A stretch of 64,000 bases of DNA from Hippophae tibetana (lineage: Eukaryota; Streptophyta; Magnoliopsida; Rosales; Elaeagnaceae), in the NCBI GenBank assembly GCA_037013495.1, contig CM072802.1, forward strand, positions 44,740,501-44,804,500, in the 5' to 3' direction. Below, in pieces: positions 10,379 through 23,387 of the stretch. The notes below the pieces were generated by a model. That model did not search any database. It was not told the DNA's origin and was given only the letters and a program-made list of their open reading frames with translations. Position 1 is the stretch's first letter; the number at the start of each line of letters is the position of its first letter. Position numbers and translations under genes: made by a program.

Positions 10379-13300
10379 ATGGTGGAAGAAAAATTTCTTT
10401 CAAACAAAGGCCAATCATCCACGTCAGGTAGAACAATGGTTATGAATGTAAGGTTCGAGATGGAGAAGTTTGATGGAACTGGTCATTTTGGCATGTGGCA
10501 AGGCGAAGTTCTAGATGCTCTGTGTCAACAAGGTCTAGACATTTCCATTGAAGAAGAGAAACTAGATAGATCAAATGAAGTAGAGTAGAAAAATATCAAC
10601 CGATTGGCATGTGGTACAATCTGTTCGTGTCTCTCAAGAGAACAAAAGTACATATTCATGAAGGAGACATCCGCCAATAAGTTCTGGAAGGTGTTGAAGA
10701 ACAAGTTCATGAAGAAGAGTGGACATAATCGGCTTTATTTAAAGAAGAATTTGTTTCGTTTTGAATACCTTCCAAGTACTACAACAAATGACCACATTAC
10801 TACTTTTAATCGATTATTAGCAGATTGGTTAAATATGGATGAAATTTTTAAAGATGAAGATTTAGCTTTGATGTTATTAGCTTCCATTCCTGATGAGTTT
10901 GATCACCTTATTACGAGCTTACTCATTAGGAAGGATAAAGTGTCCTTTGAGGAATTTTGCACTGCTTTGTATAGTTATGAAATTCGAAAGAAAGATAAAA
11001 AAAGCAAGAATGAAGCAGTAGAGGAACTGTTTGTAAGAGGACATCTATAAACACAACAGAAAGGAAGAAAAGGTAGATCTCTGTCAAAAGGAAGGCTTGG
11101 TAAAGATGAATGTGCATTTTATCACGAGAAAGGGCATTGGAAGAAAAAATTTCTGAAGTTGTAGAAGAAGGAAAAGCTGTGTAGTTGAAAGCAATTCAAA
11201 TTCAGATTTTGCATTGGTTGGTTCATCAATAGCATCCCATCCTGGTGATTGGATTTTGATTTAGCGTTTACCTTCCATATGTCTCCTAACAAGGAGTGGT
11301 TCTTTGACTTTGAAGAACTAGATGGTGGAGTTATTTTCATAGGTAATGATTATCCATGCAAAGTTTTGGGGATCGGTACAATTCGTTTGAAGAATCAAGA
11401 TGGTTCAATCAGGGTCTTGACAAATTTTCATTATGTTCCAGATATGAAGAAGAATCTCATTGTTGTGAGAGTCTTAGAATCAAAAGGCTTCATTGTGACT
11501 ATACAAAACGGGGCCTGAAGGTTACTTCTGGAGCACTTGTGGCAATGAAAGGTGTTTAGAAGAATAACTTGTACTACTACCTTGGTAGTACGGTTATTGG
11601 GATAACATCAGTAGTAGTTTTAAAGGAAGAAAGAGATTTAGAAACTACCAAGTTGTGGCATATGCGTATGGGACATGTTGGTGAAAAAGCTTTACAAATT
11701 CTGGTAAAGCAAGGCCTATTAAAATGTGCGAGAATTGGCAAGTTGGAATTCTGTGAGTATTGTGTATTGGGAAAGCAAAAAAGAGTAAGCTTTGGCACTA
11801 CTCTCCATAATACAAAAGGGCATTTTGGATTACATCCATAGTGATGTATGGGGGCCAACAAGAACTCCATCCATGAGTGGGAAACATTATTATGTCACTT
11901 TCATTGATGACTTCTCCAGAAGAGTTTGAGTACATCTCATGAAGAAGAAGGATATAGTGCTGGGAATATTTCTCAAGTTGAAAAAAATGATCGAGACTCA
12001 GACTGGTAGAAATATCAAGCATTTAAGGTCTGATAATGGCACTGAGTACGCAAACGATTCATTTATGAAATTTTGTGAAGAAGAAGGGATAGTGCGACAC
12101 TTCACTATTCAAAAAACACCACAACAGAACGGAGTTGTAGAACTTATGAACCAGACTTTGTTGTAGAAGGTTCGGTGTATGTTGTCAAATGTTAGGTTAA
12201 GCAAGCAATATTGGGCAGAGGCTATGACATATGTATGCCATCTCGTCAACCATCTACCATTGTCTACTCTTGAAGGCAAAACCCCTATGGAGGTATGGTA
12301 TGGAAAACCTGCTAGAGATTACAATTTCTTACATGTGTTTGGTTCAAGTGCATATTACTATGTATCAAAATCAAAGTTGGACCCAAGAGCTAAGAAAGCT
12401 ATTTCTTAGGGATCTCTTCTCGTTATAAGGGATATCAACTATGGTACCTTGAAACGAAAAAGATAATCTTCAGTAGAGATGTTACCTTTGATGAATCTAC
12501 CTTGCTGAGAAAAGTAACAGAGAAGAATGATGGCACTTTGTAGCAGGTAGAGCAAACTCTGAAACAAGTGGAGTTTGAAAGCAGAATTGCTAATCCAGTT
12601 AGTGAAGAGAAGACAGAAGTTGATCCTCCATTGATATAAGATGAATCAGATGAATAGGTTTTAACTGAAGAACCTCCATAGAAATAAGAAGAAACTATAG
12701 TTGATAGGCCATAATGATAAAATGTCAAGGTGCCTGCTCGATACAAAGATTTTGAAGACCTACCTGCTAAGTTTAAGAATAAGGTGGCCTGTGCACTTTC
12801 AATTGTGCATGATGATGTTCCTTCCATATATAAAAAAGAAATTAGAAGCCCTAAAGTTGAAATATGGAAGGAAGCCATGGACGAAGAACTTCTGTTCCTT
12901 CAGAAGAATAAGACATGGAAGTTGACACAACTACTTAAGGGCAAGAAGGAAATTGGGTGTAAATAGGTGTATGTAAAGAAAAAGGGATTTCCTAACAAAG
13001 ATGGTATTCACTACAAGACAAGGTTGGTGGCTAAGGGCTACGCTTAGAAGGAGGGAATCGATTATAATGAGGTATTTTCTTCAGTTGTAAAACATTCCTC
13101 CATTAGAATTTTGTTGGCCTTGGTACCATAGTTGGATTTGGAACTAGTTCAACTTGATGTGAAAACCGCATTTCTACACAGTGACATAGAAGAGGAAATC
13201 TATATGTCTCAGCCAGAAGGGTTTAATATTGTTGTTAATGATCATTGTATGGATTGAAGCAATCTCCGAGGCAGTGATACAAATGATTTGATGAGTTTAT

Positions 13301-14684
13301 GTTGCAACAAAAGTACACCAGATGCACACATGATCATTGTGTATATTTTTGCAAGCTACAAAATGACTCTTTCATCTATCTTCTATTGTACGTCGATGAT
13401 ATGTTGATTACATCGAAGAGCCAAACAAAAATTGATAAATTGAAGGCTCAACTAAGTAAAGAGTTCGAGATGAAAAATCTGGGAGAAGCCAAGAAGATTC
13501 TCGACATGGAAATAAGTAGAGATAGAAGGAAAGAGAAGCTTAGTATGACCCAGATTTAATATTTGAAGAAGGTATTACAACGTTTTGGTATGAATAAATA
13601 AACAAACCTCTAAGTACTCCACTTGTTCCTCATTTCAAGCTTAGTGCTCAATTATCTCCTAAGAATGATGCAGAACGAGAATACATGGCAAATGTATCAT
13701 ATGCAAATGCGGTTGGTAGCTTGATATATGCAATATTGTGTAGAAGACCTCACATTTCACATACGGTTGGTGCTGTAAGCAGGTATATGCATTAGGGGTG
13801 TCCATGGTCCGGTCCGGTTTTTCCTAAAAAAAATTAACCGGACCGGACCGTCATATTACTCGGACCGGACCGAACCGGACCATTTGAAACGGTTTTAAGA
13901 AATAAAAACTGGACCAGACCATTTGACTTATAAAACCGTTCGGTCCGGTTTTATTCCCGGTTTGGTTTGATTTTTTTATAATTTAATGAAGAATAATATA
14001 AATTTTTTAATATATTATTAAACTGGTCCGGTCCGGTTTGAACGGTTTAAAATTAATACAAACCGGACCGGACCGTTTGATTAGTAAAACCGTTCGGTTT
14101 GGTCCGGTCCGGTCCGGTTTTACGGTTTAGTTCGGTCCGATCCGGTTTATGGACACCCCTAATATGCATGATCCTGGTAAAAAACATTGGTTGGCTATGA
14201 AATGGATTCTACGGTATATTCTAAATACTGTAGATCTTGGTTTAATATTTTAGCAAGAGATTTAGATAAGTGTCGGTTGACTATTGGTTATGTGTTTTCT
14301 CTTACTAGAGCACCAGTAAGTTGGAAGTCTACCTTGAAATCCACAGTTGCTTTGTCTACTACAAAGGCAAAGTATATGGAAGTTACGGAGGCTGTGAAGG
14401 AAGCTATTTGGTTACAAGGTTTGCTTGAAGACTTGGGAGTTAGTCAAAAACATATTAAGGTGTTTTGTGATAGTCAGAGTGCTATTCATTTAGCAAAGAA
14501 CCAAGTCTACCATACACGTAAAAAACACATTGATATTCGTTACCATTTCGTGCAAGAGGTTATTGAAGAAGATGGAGTACAAGTTTAGAAGATCAATACT
14601 ATAGAGAATCCCGTAGATATGATGACCAAGGTAGTAACGACAATCAAGTTCAAACTTTGTCTAGACTTGATTAACATCCTATAA
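10379..14684 (+). pseudogene. copia 3 gag-pol polyprotein, broken
   Basis: The frame opens at ATG 10379. Gag with KFDGTGHFGMWQ and a UBN2 core covers 10379-11050. The zinc knuckle at 11111-11152 has lost two of four ligands (second Cys to Tyr, last Cys to Phe). The protease triplet near 11250 reads D-L-A, so the serine is lost and the site is dead. A gag-pre-integrase domain (LWHMRMGHVG, CEYCVLGK) spans 11650-11790. The integrase core has HSDVWGP, SDNGTEY and PQQNGVVE (11830-12170), with a frameshift near 11820. RT has YVDDML near 13390, and RNase H with STTKAKYM and CDSQSAIHLAKN lies at 14187-14684. A MITE splits the RT/RNase H junction. The Gag and zinc-knuckle style differ from copia 2, so it is a separate lineage. 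Confidence 0.9.
13793..14161. mobile_element. hAT-type MITE rich in CGGTCC repeats
   Basis: This 369-bp element has 13-bp inverted ends (TAGGGGTGTCCAT and its complement) and an exact 8-bp target duplication ATATGCAT (13785-13792, 14162-14169). That duplication length and the TAGGGGTG end are typical of hAT transposons. It has no coding capacity. The interior is a dense array of CGGTCCGGT and its complement on both sides of an AT-rich centre, so the whole can fold on itself. Removing the element and one duplication restores the copia reading (SRYMHDPGKKHW), which confirms the boundaries. Confidence 0.93.
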
Positions 14685-14766
14685 ATCTGAATTGGCATTG
14701 GGGTTGCTGATATAGTGATTGAAGAAATCATTTAAGAATCAATAAGTCGCTAAGGTGGAGATTTGT

Positions 14767-15206
14767 TGTATAGCTCCTTAGCGAGAAAATTTGAAAAGTC
14801 CTACATTGGTTATGAATGAAGATGGGTGTTGTATTTTTGGCTATAAATAAAGCCCTCATCCACCATTTGTAAACATCCCAAAAATTTGTAAATCTTCCTC
14901 TCTTTTGTAAGGGTAATTGATTAGCTCAATTTTTCTCAATTAGTTGTAATTTTAGAGTTCATCCATTTAGTGGAAGTAGTCAATGATGCCCGAGGACCTA
15001 GGTAACATTTATACCGAATCTGGTTCAATTTCTGGTATTTTTATTTTTCTACTTTAATATTTTTGTTTCAATAGCTACTTCAGTATATTTTAGCAGTATA
15101 TTTCTAATAACATTATTTTGTTAGGTTAGTTTGAGTTCTATTCATTTAAATCATAAGTAAATATTAACTACTCAGAATAGAGAAAATATACCAAATTTTC
15201 CCAATA
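14767..15206 (+). repeat. 3' LTR of copia 3
   Basis: This is about 440 bp. It matches 9881-10282 except for an extra stretch around 14975-15035 that reads differently from the 5' copy, so one LTR has been rearranged there. Confidence 0.85.
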
Positions 15207-17503
15207 AAAGGCATAATATAGAGCAAAATAAATAGATAATAATAATTTATATTATAATTTATCATTTCTTAATTATGATATTATTTATTTGTCTTTAAAT
15301 TTCGTATTTATGTTTAGATTTATCATTTTGTTATTTAGATTAATATTTAAAATTAATATTAATTATTTTATGATTATATAGTTTGTTATTTCTCTCTTAT
15401 AAATATGAGCTAATTTTGTATTTATTTCTCATGCTAGAATTAATTGAATTATATTTTATTAGTTTATCTCTCAATTATCTATTGGTTTCTCTCCTTTTTT
15501 TCTCGTCTGAATTTTTAACCCTAATTCATCTATTATTTCTTCCCTTTCATATATTCTTTCTCTCTCTCTCTTTCTCTCTCTCAATTTTCTATATGTTTTA
15601 CATCAGTGTAGTATCAGAGCAATCATATTCCTTTTTATTTTAAATAAAATAATAAATAAAATAATATCCTTTATTTACCTTTTCAAAAAAATTATCATCT
15701 AATATATTTTTTTAAAAATGCAGTTTACAACAGTTGTTTTTCATGTTCTTTAATGTTATCTTATTATTACGAAGATTCAAGAACTTGAATATAAACAATT
15801 ATCCTCATTCACAACCAGAAAATTTAACTCAATCTATTCATGAAAATTTAACCCAATTCATTGACACTTGTAGGAAAGACATGAATCATAAAATAAGTTA
15901 AATGTTCTAAATCGAGATTGCTTCTTTTCTACCCTTATTGTCATCAATGAACAAGGTGTAATAAAAGGCAGATTATGAATCTCATATGGCCCAAAATATT
16001 GATCAAACCCCATATCCCATGTTAGATTCTAAATCTTCAACAAGTATTAACTGTAACCAAGCAAGAGAAGGAGAATACTTGTTTGGATATTGCTATCCAA
16101 ACAAAGCCTTTCAAGTAAATTTGTACAAGTGTGATGGTGCCTCTTATTCAGAAATTTTTTTACCCTATCCACCATCACTTTAGGGCACATATGTCTATAT
16201 GTAATTGAGTTTTCGACCGTTAATTTATACTCATTCTTGAACGATTATTTTCAATTACTTTTCTATTACTAAGTGATATAAAAGTTGTAAGTCTTGTAGC
16301 CCATTATGTCTGTCTTGGCTTCCTATATGAAAAACATGAAGTCTATTTATTTTACTTAGTGTTTTTTTTTCTCTATGTAAGGTTAGTTATTGCTAATCGG
16401 TAAGGCACACATATACATAGTTAGGTACGTTGTAATTGAAATCATGTTATACATACACTATAGGGTTGGTTTCTTAGTATGCATTCTAGGTTATAGGTGA
16501 CATTTTTTATTTCATTACGGGTGCGGGTATTTATGAATATTACTCACCAATTTCAGATCAAAAAAATTTGAATTTTTGACACTCGACGAAGCCCTCGTCA
16601 GACCCTTCACCGAATCCTGGAGAGGTGGTTGGCGAGGACCCTAGATGAGGGCGATCCTTGGTACATTACCTACTTGTGTAAATACCCCCTCATTTGGAAT
16701 TTTTCAAGCCTTATTTCAACATCAAAACACTACCAAAATTTACTTTGAAAATCACTTCTATATAAAAAATTACTCTGAGAGTGTTACAGTTTTTGTGATA
16801 CATTGTTATAGGTAACATAGTATGCTTGAGTGTTAAGAGCTCTTGACTATTTTACAAATATTATTAGAAAACACTATGAGGTAGTGTTGAGTAGTATTGG
16901 TTATGCTTCCAAATTAGTGGTTATTCATGATACGTGGTTGAGTGTATTTCCCATAATTGGTAGTTGGTAGTTCCTAATTGAGTATAGTTTCCATGATTGG
17001 TTGTTTTCTCTCTATTCACTTCGGTTATTGATCACACTACCTTAAGTAGTGCTAGCTTTGGAGGAAAGCCTAGTTCATGTGTTGAACCAAGTTGTTGTGG
17101 AGGTAGCAAACGAGGGTAGTAATTTGTAGTTAGGGTAGAGATTCCGAATGATAGAGGTATTTGCGTTTATATTTCTATTGAGTTGTATCTATTTTATAAG
17201 TTAGTGGATGTTTTTGCTATTGATTGGTTTCCATGAGAAATCGGAGAATGTTACCACATAGATAGGAGTTCTATGTGGATTTACTTCGTTATATCTTGTG
17301 TTGTACATGTTCTACTATTTGGATAGTACAATTTGAGTTTAAATTGTGTATATTTTAACATATTGAGGTTTAACCTTTGATTTGAAAACTTGTAATATTT
17401 ATTGCTTTCTTTTAGTATTGAATATTACATCTACTTTTTAAAGTAATGGCAATTTGTGATTACTATTTATTGCTTTTATTCCTATCTATTAAGTATCAAA
17501 GTC
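15207..17503. other. AT-rich spacer with retroelement relics
   Basis: A TC-rich run at about 15555-15590 is followed by a copia/gypsy-like primer site (GTAGTATCAGAGC, about 15606-15618), preceded by an LTR-like end (TTTTACA). A 65-codon open frame at 15986-16183 could be a scrap of its gag but is not recognised. A GC-richer segment at 16570-16680 (CGACGAAGCCCTCGTC) resembles the wording of the gypsy LTR further right. No gene is supported. Confidence 0.5.
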
Positions 17504-17977
17504 TGTAAAACCCTGAAAAAATCATTATAATTTATCAAAGTGTTCAAAAAGGAATTTTAAACAATATTTTAAAAGGTAGGGACTTATCGGAAAATTTTCG
17601 TGTGAAAAATCAAATCGAACAGGAAAAATTGAAAATACAATTATCTGTGCCTCGTTAAACCCTCATTTGACACCCCTTGCCATGGCCTCGTCGAACCTCG
17701 GAAAGCCACCAATGAGTGTGGACGACGAGCAACAGTTTTGTCTATAAATTTGATTGAATCCTCCCTCATTTTCTACACCCAATTTTCCCTCTAAAATTTT
17801 CTCTCTCTAGATAGTTTGGATTTTTGGTGCATTTCGAAGTGCATTTTGGTGATAAAATATCAAAGAGTTTGGGTTTGGATGTTTAGTGATAGAATAAATT
17901 TCTAGATAGGGGTTTCTACTCTAACTTTTTAACTTAGACATTATTTTTAAACAAAATATCATGCATCATATGTTGCA
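17504..17977 (+). repeat. 5' LTR remnant of the gypsy element
   Basis: About 470 bases align with 19553-20030, including CTCGTTAAACCCT-like wording and GTCTATAAATTTG, a possible TATA region near 17740. The alignment stops after ATGCATCATATGTT, where a deletion joins unrelated internal DNA. Confidence 0.75.
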
Positions 17978-18769
17978 CAAAAGGTGTTAGTACCAAGAAA
18001 AAATTCTCAAAGAAACACACCTTAACACATCAATCAACTTGCGACAATAGTAATGAAAATACAATATATGGAGAATTTAATGTTATAATTTTCAAGCCAT
18101 AATAAATTAAAGTATGTTACACACCTAACATAGGTCGACAATGAGGAGCTAGCAAACTATTATATTTTTCATGGAGGTGTGGAAGAGTCATGATTTTGGA
18201 AAAATTTATGGGTTAACTATCTTCAAGGATTATGATTCCATTTTACAACAACATCCAGACAAACCAAGCAAAGGATACTCTTAAATCAATAGTCGAATTT
18301 ATCGCACAAAAGGTGTTGGTACTAGGAAAAAACTCTCGAAGGAAAAAGGATTACATGATGAATTTACCAACAAGTATAACTTGGTACCCAACCCCAAATT
18401 GTAATGGCTCATTCTAATGATCCAGAAATTTGTGAAGTATGGTGAGGATTATCTAAAGGAGAAATGGTGGATAGAAGGAGTTTTTCTACTAAAGCATTTC
18501 TTTTTCAACATAAAGATAACAGTTCCATATGAAGAATCTTTAAGATAAGGAATCATGGAGAAAAAAATATAGAATTTATATTACATGCTGAAAGTATACT
18601 ATGCATTGTGATTATAAGAAGACTGACTAGTGGAGCACAATGAAAAAGAATATAGATTAATTCAAAGAAAATTGCATAAGATGATGAAAAGATGAGACTT
18701 TATATTCGGTAAGTGGTTATATATACAAGAGATATTGTATGACTGCATGGCATATAGAAGAAAACTGTG

Positions 18770-19552
18770 TTAGATCAAGATCCAAAAATTTTCCTCCCAT
18801 TTGTTGAACTGTTACAACAAGCTTTGTGGCTGGAACTACTGCATAATACAGTACATCATCCTAAAACTATTGGAAAAATCAAAAGGATTATTCAAATATT
18901 AGAGAATATGCTACGAATGAGTTTATAAGAAATTAAATTAAGAAATATCATTAATAGAATTCATCTATAAAAAAATTATTATACAAGTATTGGGATAAAC
19001 CTTGACAAAGACTGGTCTTATTCAAAAAATAATTTAAGGATCATAATCAAAATAAGTTTCAAACAACTCAAAACTAGCTAAATAGATTCGCTAATGGTGG
19101 ACAACGATCTTTGAACCATGAAGAGGATGACCATTTCTTTCTTCTAAAAAGGCTCATTTTAAGGGAAGTCAACCTCTCGTAACATTAGAATACATTTGAA
19201 TCATTAAAATAATTAGAGATGTAGCGTATCAATTGGAGTTATATAGGACTTGTCACAAGATCACAACATTTTTCATACATTTATCCTACGAAAAAGTCTC
19301 GATTGGATCAAGTGGTGTACTTGATTGGAAAAATTACCGTCCAAAAAAATGCATCATATGGAGAGTAACCAATAGAGATAATTGATTTACGAGTCAGGAA
19401 ATTGTGAAGAAGAGCAATACTGCTAGTGAAAGCTTTGTAGAGCCATCATGACGTTGAAGACACAATTTTTGAGTTAGAGTCTAAATTCTGTAAGAGCTAT
19501 ATTAAGGTGTTATGAAATTTCAAGGACAAACATTTATGTAATAGGATAGGAT
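18770..19552 (+). pseudogene. gypsy integrase C-terminal fragment
   Basis: Reading across frames gives a decayed integrase core: a DQDPKIFLPF stretch like the family's SDRDPRF motif, a histidine-proline motif followed by IKRIIQILENMLR (family: SERTIQTLEDMLR), then GDHVFL-like and IGPFEI-like stretches. The chromovirus tail DVEDTIFELES (family: VEEATWELE) follows just before the 3' LTR. Many stops and frameshifts are present and no product is possible. Such tails are typical of Del/Tekay-like chromoviruses, but no chromodomain could be confirmed. Confidence 0.75.
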
Positions 19553-22500
19553 TGTAAAACCCAATAAATTCATTATAAATTTTTAATGCAGTAAAAAAAT
19601 AATTAAAAAATATTTTAAAGTGTAGGGATATATGGGAAAATTTTCATGTGAAAAATCGAAACGAACTTGAAAAATTGGAAAAAAATAATATGTGCCTCGC
19701 TAAACCCTTGCCTGACACCCCTCTCCATGGCCTCACGGGGCCCTTACTAGACCTTTAGTAAGCCATCAGTGAGGGTGGTCGGCGACCAAGACTTTTGTCT
19801 ATAAATTTGGCTGAATCCTGTCCATTTTCTACACATAGTTTTCCCTCTAAAATATTTTCTATGGTTTAGGTTTTTTTAGTGTATTTCGGTGTACATTTCA
19901 GGGATAAAATATCAAAGAGTTATGGTTCGAAATTTTAGCGAAAGAATAACTTTCCAGGTAGGAGTTTCTACTCAAAATCTTCAATTCATGTATTATTTTT
20001 AAATAAAGTATTATGCATCATATGTTACGAATAAAAATAAAAACCAGATTCCATGCCTTATATAATAAATTTTATAAATGTTGTTTAAAATGAGATACTC
20101 GTTATAAATATTTTATTTTGCATACATTGACAAAGTTTTTATTTAAAATGATTATCAAATGTTGATATGAAACAAAAATTAAAATTATTACATGGATGTT
20201 GAGATTTTTATACATGCATCGTGAAAATTGTTTATTTTGTGTGGAGTATGTCCGTATTTTTTATTTACAGAGTGTGGTGCCTATGGGCTACTGAATCTAA
20301 TGGACTATTTTTTATAGACTATATGTACACATCGCATACACATATATTCTCATAGTTTTTCCAACTATGAAGCCTCAAATTATTTACAACACATGGGCCT
20401 CAGAGTTTGACCTTCGTTGTATCTCGAAGTTTGCCGTTTATTGAGTTTTGGAGTTTGACCACATGTGGCCCTTGGACTTGGAACCCCTATTGTAGTTTTG
20501 AGTGGCTCGCCCATTGATAAGGGCTCATATGATGTTTATTTGACCAATACATATGCCATATGTATTATGATCATACATGGGTTTGGAGGTGGACCCACAT
20601 GCATCTCAGAGTTGAGCCTCACATGCGTCCATGTGTTTTTTTGACTAATACATATGGGGTTGCATATTTTTGTCTCTTTTAGGAGAACATAAAACGTGCA
20701 AGTATACACGGTCACAAGTAATAAAATTTGATAAGTGAGTTATCGTTCCCACGGAGATTTGTCACTATAGTTTGTTGAGTACTAAAATTGTTTCTCTTTG
20801 ATTTTATCCAAAATAATTGTTGATTAGCAAAAGTTAACTAAAGAGTTTTGTAACAAAATAAAAGAAATCTATGATTGTAGTTTTTCACCAAATTAATCAA
20901 CTCAAATCATATTATTTTCTCTTGATTTATATTTTTATAGTACATATAATTTGTCAACCAAAAACTTCTAATTTTATCCATACATCTCTTCCGAGCTCCG
21001 TATAGACACACCTCGCTAAATTAATTCACTATAGTCCTATAAGAATTAAATTCACCAAGCTTCATAAATTTAGATTAAATGCAACCCTAGAAAAATTAAA
21101 TTACTTCATAAATTAAAATTAAAATAACATCAATTAAGGAATTAGATGAAGAACAGAAGAAAATTAAAACATCTCTAAGCTCAAATATTTGGCACACGAA
21201 GAACACAACAGAAGCCAAAAATGGCTTCTACGTGTACCACTGTCCAGAACCCAAACTGTCCAAAAATTCCAAAAACTAAAAAAACTCCAAACTCTATCAT
21301 AATAACCCTTATTTATAATATCAAATTTCTAAAAAACAATACATTTAAAAATATTTTTTTACACGCAGGGGACAAACACGTATGGCAAAAATGATTAAAT
21401 AATATGCGTGGGGGACAAAAATATCGAACATGCTAAATATGGAACGTGCACTTTTCAGATTTTCTTTTTCAATTCACGTTGCCACGTGTCGTGATCTAAT
21501 TGGCTGAAGTATTAATATAGACACATGTTAGAATTTCATTGGGTGAGTGAGGCGGTTGCATGCAGAATTGTCGCATGGGATAAGCGGTGCAAAACGTGGG
21601 GAACAATAAGAAACGCGTGCGTGAAATTCTGTGTTTTTGTGTTCACCGAAACTTGCCATGTGTCAACACATGATTGGCTGCTAGGAATGGTGGGACACAT
21701 GGAAGCTTTCAAGTGGTTGCATAAACGTGCGCATGTGATTCAGCCACAGGAAATCATGGCATTTAGGAGACGTGTAACACACATGGGTCCCACCCTGCAC
21801 GCCGGCCTACGCGGCATGTGGGCCCCACTCGGCGCACCGAGCCACGTGATCCAGAAAACCTACTTCCATTCGCTTTGGTCGGGTTTGAAAGACACACGCT
21901 CATCCTAACACTTGCTTTTTTGATCTGACGGTTCACGTGGCGCGCGTGTAAGATGGCGCGTGGACTCTTTCCCTCATGCGTAGAAAAATAAATTTTCTTA
22001 ATTACATTTTAACCCTCCAATTTAATTCAAATTACATTTTAAACTTTCTTTAATTACAATTAAGCCCTTTTCTAATTTAAATTAAATTTTAAACTTTTGT
22101 TAATTACAATTAAGCACTATTTTATTATAAATTATATTTTTGGACATAAATTTGCAATTAAGTACATTTTCAATTCAAATTATTTAATTTTCTTAAAAAT
22201 ATATTCCTTAACACATAAACAATAAATATTAATTTATTTAACTAAAATTAACTAAAAATGTCAAGAAATAGTAATTATAATAAATAAAATAGATTAAAAT
22301 AACTATATAAAATATAGTTATCACATATTATGCATTGGATTTATATTATATAACATATTTTATATTGTATGAGCATGCATTGGGATACCTGGAATGTACA
22401 CTCCACCAGTCACCTAGAAGTGAGAAAGTAAAGGTATACCTTGGTTTTGTAACTAAAATCTTCCTACATTGTAAATTGATGATGATTACTTTCATTTATT

Positions 22501-22604
22501 AAATTTATTAATATATAACATGCATAATGATTACTTCTTTGTTATATTCGAGTTAATTCCGCTAAATACATAAAGACCTATGATGAAGGATTCAAATGTT
22601 ACAA
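19553..22604 (+). repeat. 3' LTR of the gypsy element, interrupted
   Basis: The left part is 19553-20667 and the right part 22324-22604, split by an LTR-like insert. The first 480 bases align with the 5' LTR. The terminal position is inferred from TGTTACA near 22598-22604. Confidence 0.6.
20668..22323 (-). mobile_element. Solo LTR-like insert, minus orientation
   Basis: This 1656-bp insert is flanked by CATAT on both sides (20663-20667, 22324-22328). On the minus strand it begins TGATAACTATA. The other end reads GACAAAA and lacks the expected CA, so the boundary may be off by a few bases. It contains the phrase GCAAGTATACACGG next to a block meaning 'AGTAATAAAA...TGATAAG', seen near LTR ends of gypsy-type elements, and a GC-rich central block (21450-21960) with several CACGTG-type motifs. 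No coding potential is credible. Confidence 0.6.
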
Positions 22605-23387
22605 TGTTTGACCTAAAACTTTATTTAACTTATTGGCTATTATAATTTTAGTTTAGGCAATACTAAGACCGTTCAAATTTAATGAATTTTATTTGGCTTT
22701 ATAAATGTTTTGGATTTAAGTGTTTGAAATTATATTGAACTTTTCCTTTTGAATATAATCTTTAAAAGGTATCTAAATTGTTTATAAGAAATGATTTCCA
22801 ATGATTTTTGATTGATTTTTCCTAATTATTTAAGAAATTTTGTTTTAATATAATTCTATTAACAAAATTCAAATACCCATCTTTTCAGGGATGGTAGAGC
22901 TAGTGTGAAGATTCCCATCAATAGAAACAATTACGCAAAGACCAATTGTTTTTTGACTCAAATAGGTAATCGAGACCTAGATGAAGACGGAAGACACTAA
23001 CCCCTAGAATTTTTTCATGAGTCCTATATCAATTCTACCAAGTAGGATTCACAAACTTGAATTAAGCAAATAGCATAGTGAAAGTATAAAACAATATGCT
23101 TAATTCAATATACAATAAAAAGAATTGATATTAGAAGGAACAAACTGTGGTGAACACACTAGTAACGGTATGCCTTAAAGGTTCATGTCCAGGCTAGAAA
23201 CAAGCTTAAGCATGGTAAATAACTAACATCATGTGAGGCAAGAAAGCGTATTAGAACCATAAAGATTTTCAATCACTTCAAGATTTCATATGTGGGAACA
23301 TATTCTGTGAATAAAGATTGTACTCTCACAATATATGATTATATAAAACATAGAAAATCACAATAAAGAGTCTGACACCTGGTACAC
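22605..23387. other. Non-coding spacer
   Basis: No open frame, repeat boundary or RNA gene was recognised between the gypsy LTR and the next solo LTR. Confidence 0.55.

Larger units (their letters stand above)
9881..15206 (+). mobile_element. Ty1/copia retrotransposon 3 with nested MITE
   Basis: LTRs at 9881-10282 and about 14767-15206 share TGTATAGCTCC at the start and TTTTCCCAATA at the end. The canonical terminal CA reads TA in both copies. The primer site TGGTATCAGAG (10285-10295) is intact. A purine tract (AAGGTGGAGAT) precedes the 3' LTR. No clear target duplication could be fixed, partly because the LTR start is ambiguous by three bases. The coding region is interrupted by a hAT-type MITE at 13793-14161. 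Confidence 0.92.
17504..22604 (+). mobile_element. Ty3/gypsy (chromovirus-like) element, mostly deleted
   Basis: Two direct repeats starting TGTAAAACCC (17504 and 19553) are its LTRs. Between them only about 1.6 kb remain, ending in the C-terminal part of integrase. The 3' LTR appears to run to about 22604 (ending GTTACA) once the insert at 20668-22323 is removed, giving an LTR near 1.4 kb. The 5' LTR copy aligns only to about 17977. No matching target duplication was found. The right boundary is an inference from the TGTAA/TTACA ends. Confidence 0.65.

Noticed and set aside
21525..21908. 127-codon open frame on the plus strand
   Set aside because: It lies in the GC-rich centre of an LTR-like insert, has no recognisable motif, and open length follows from base composition.
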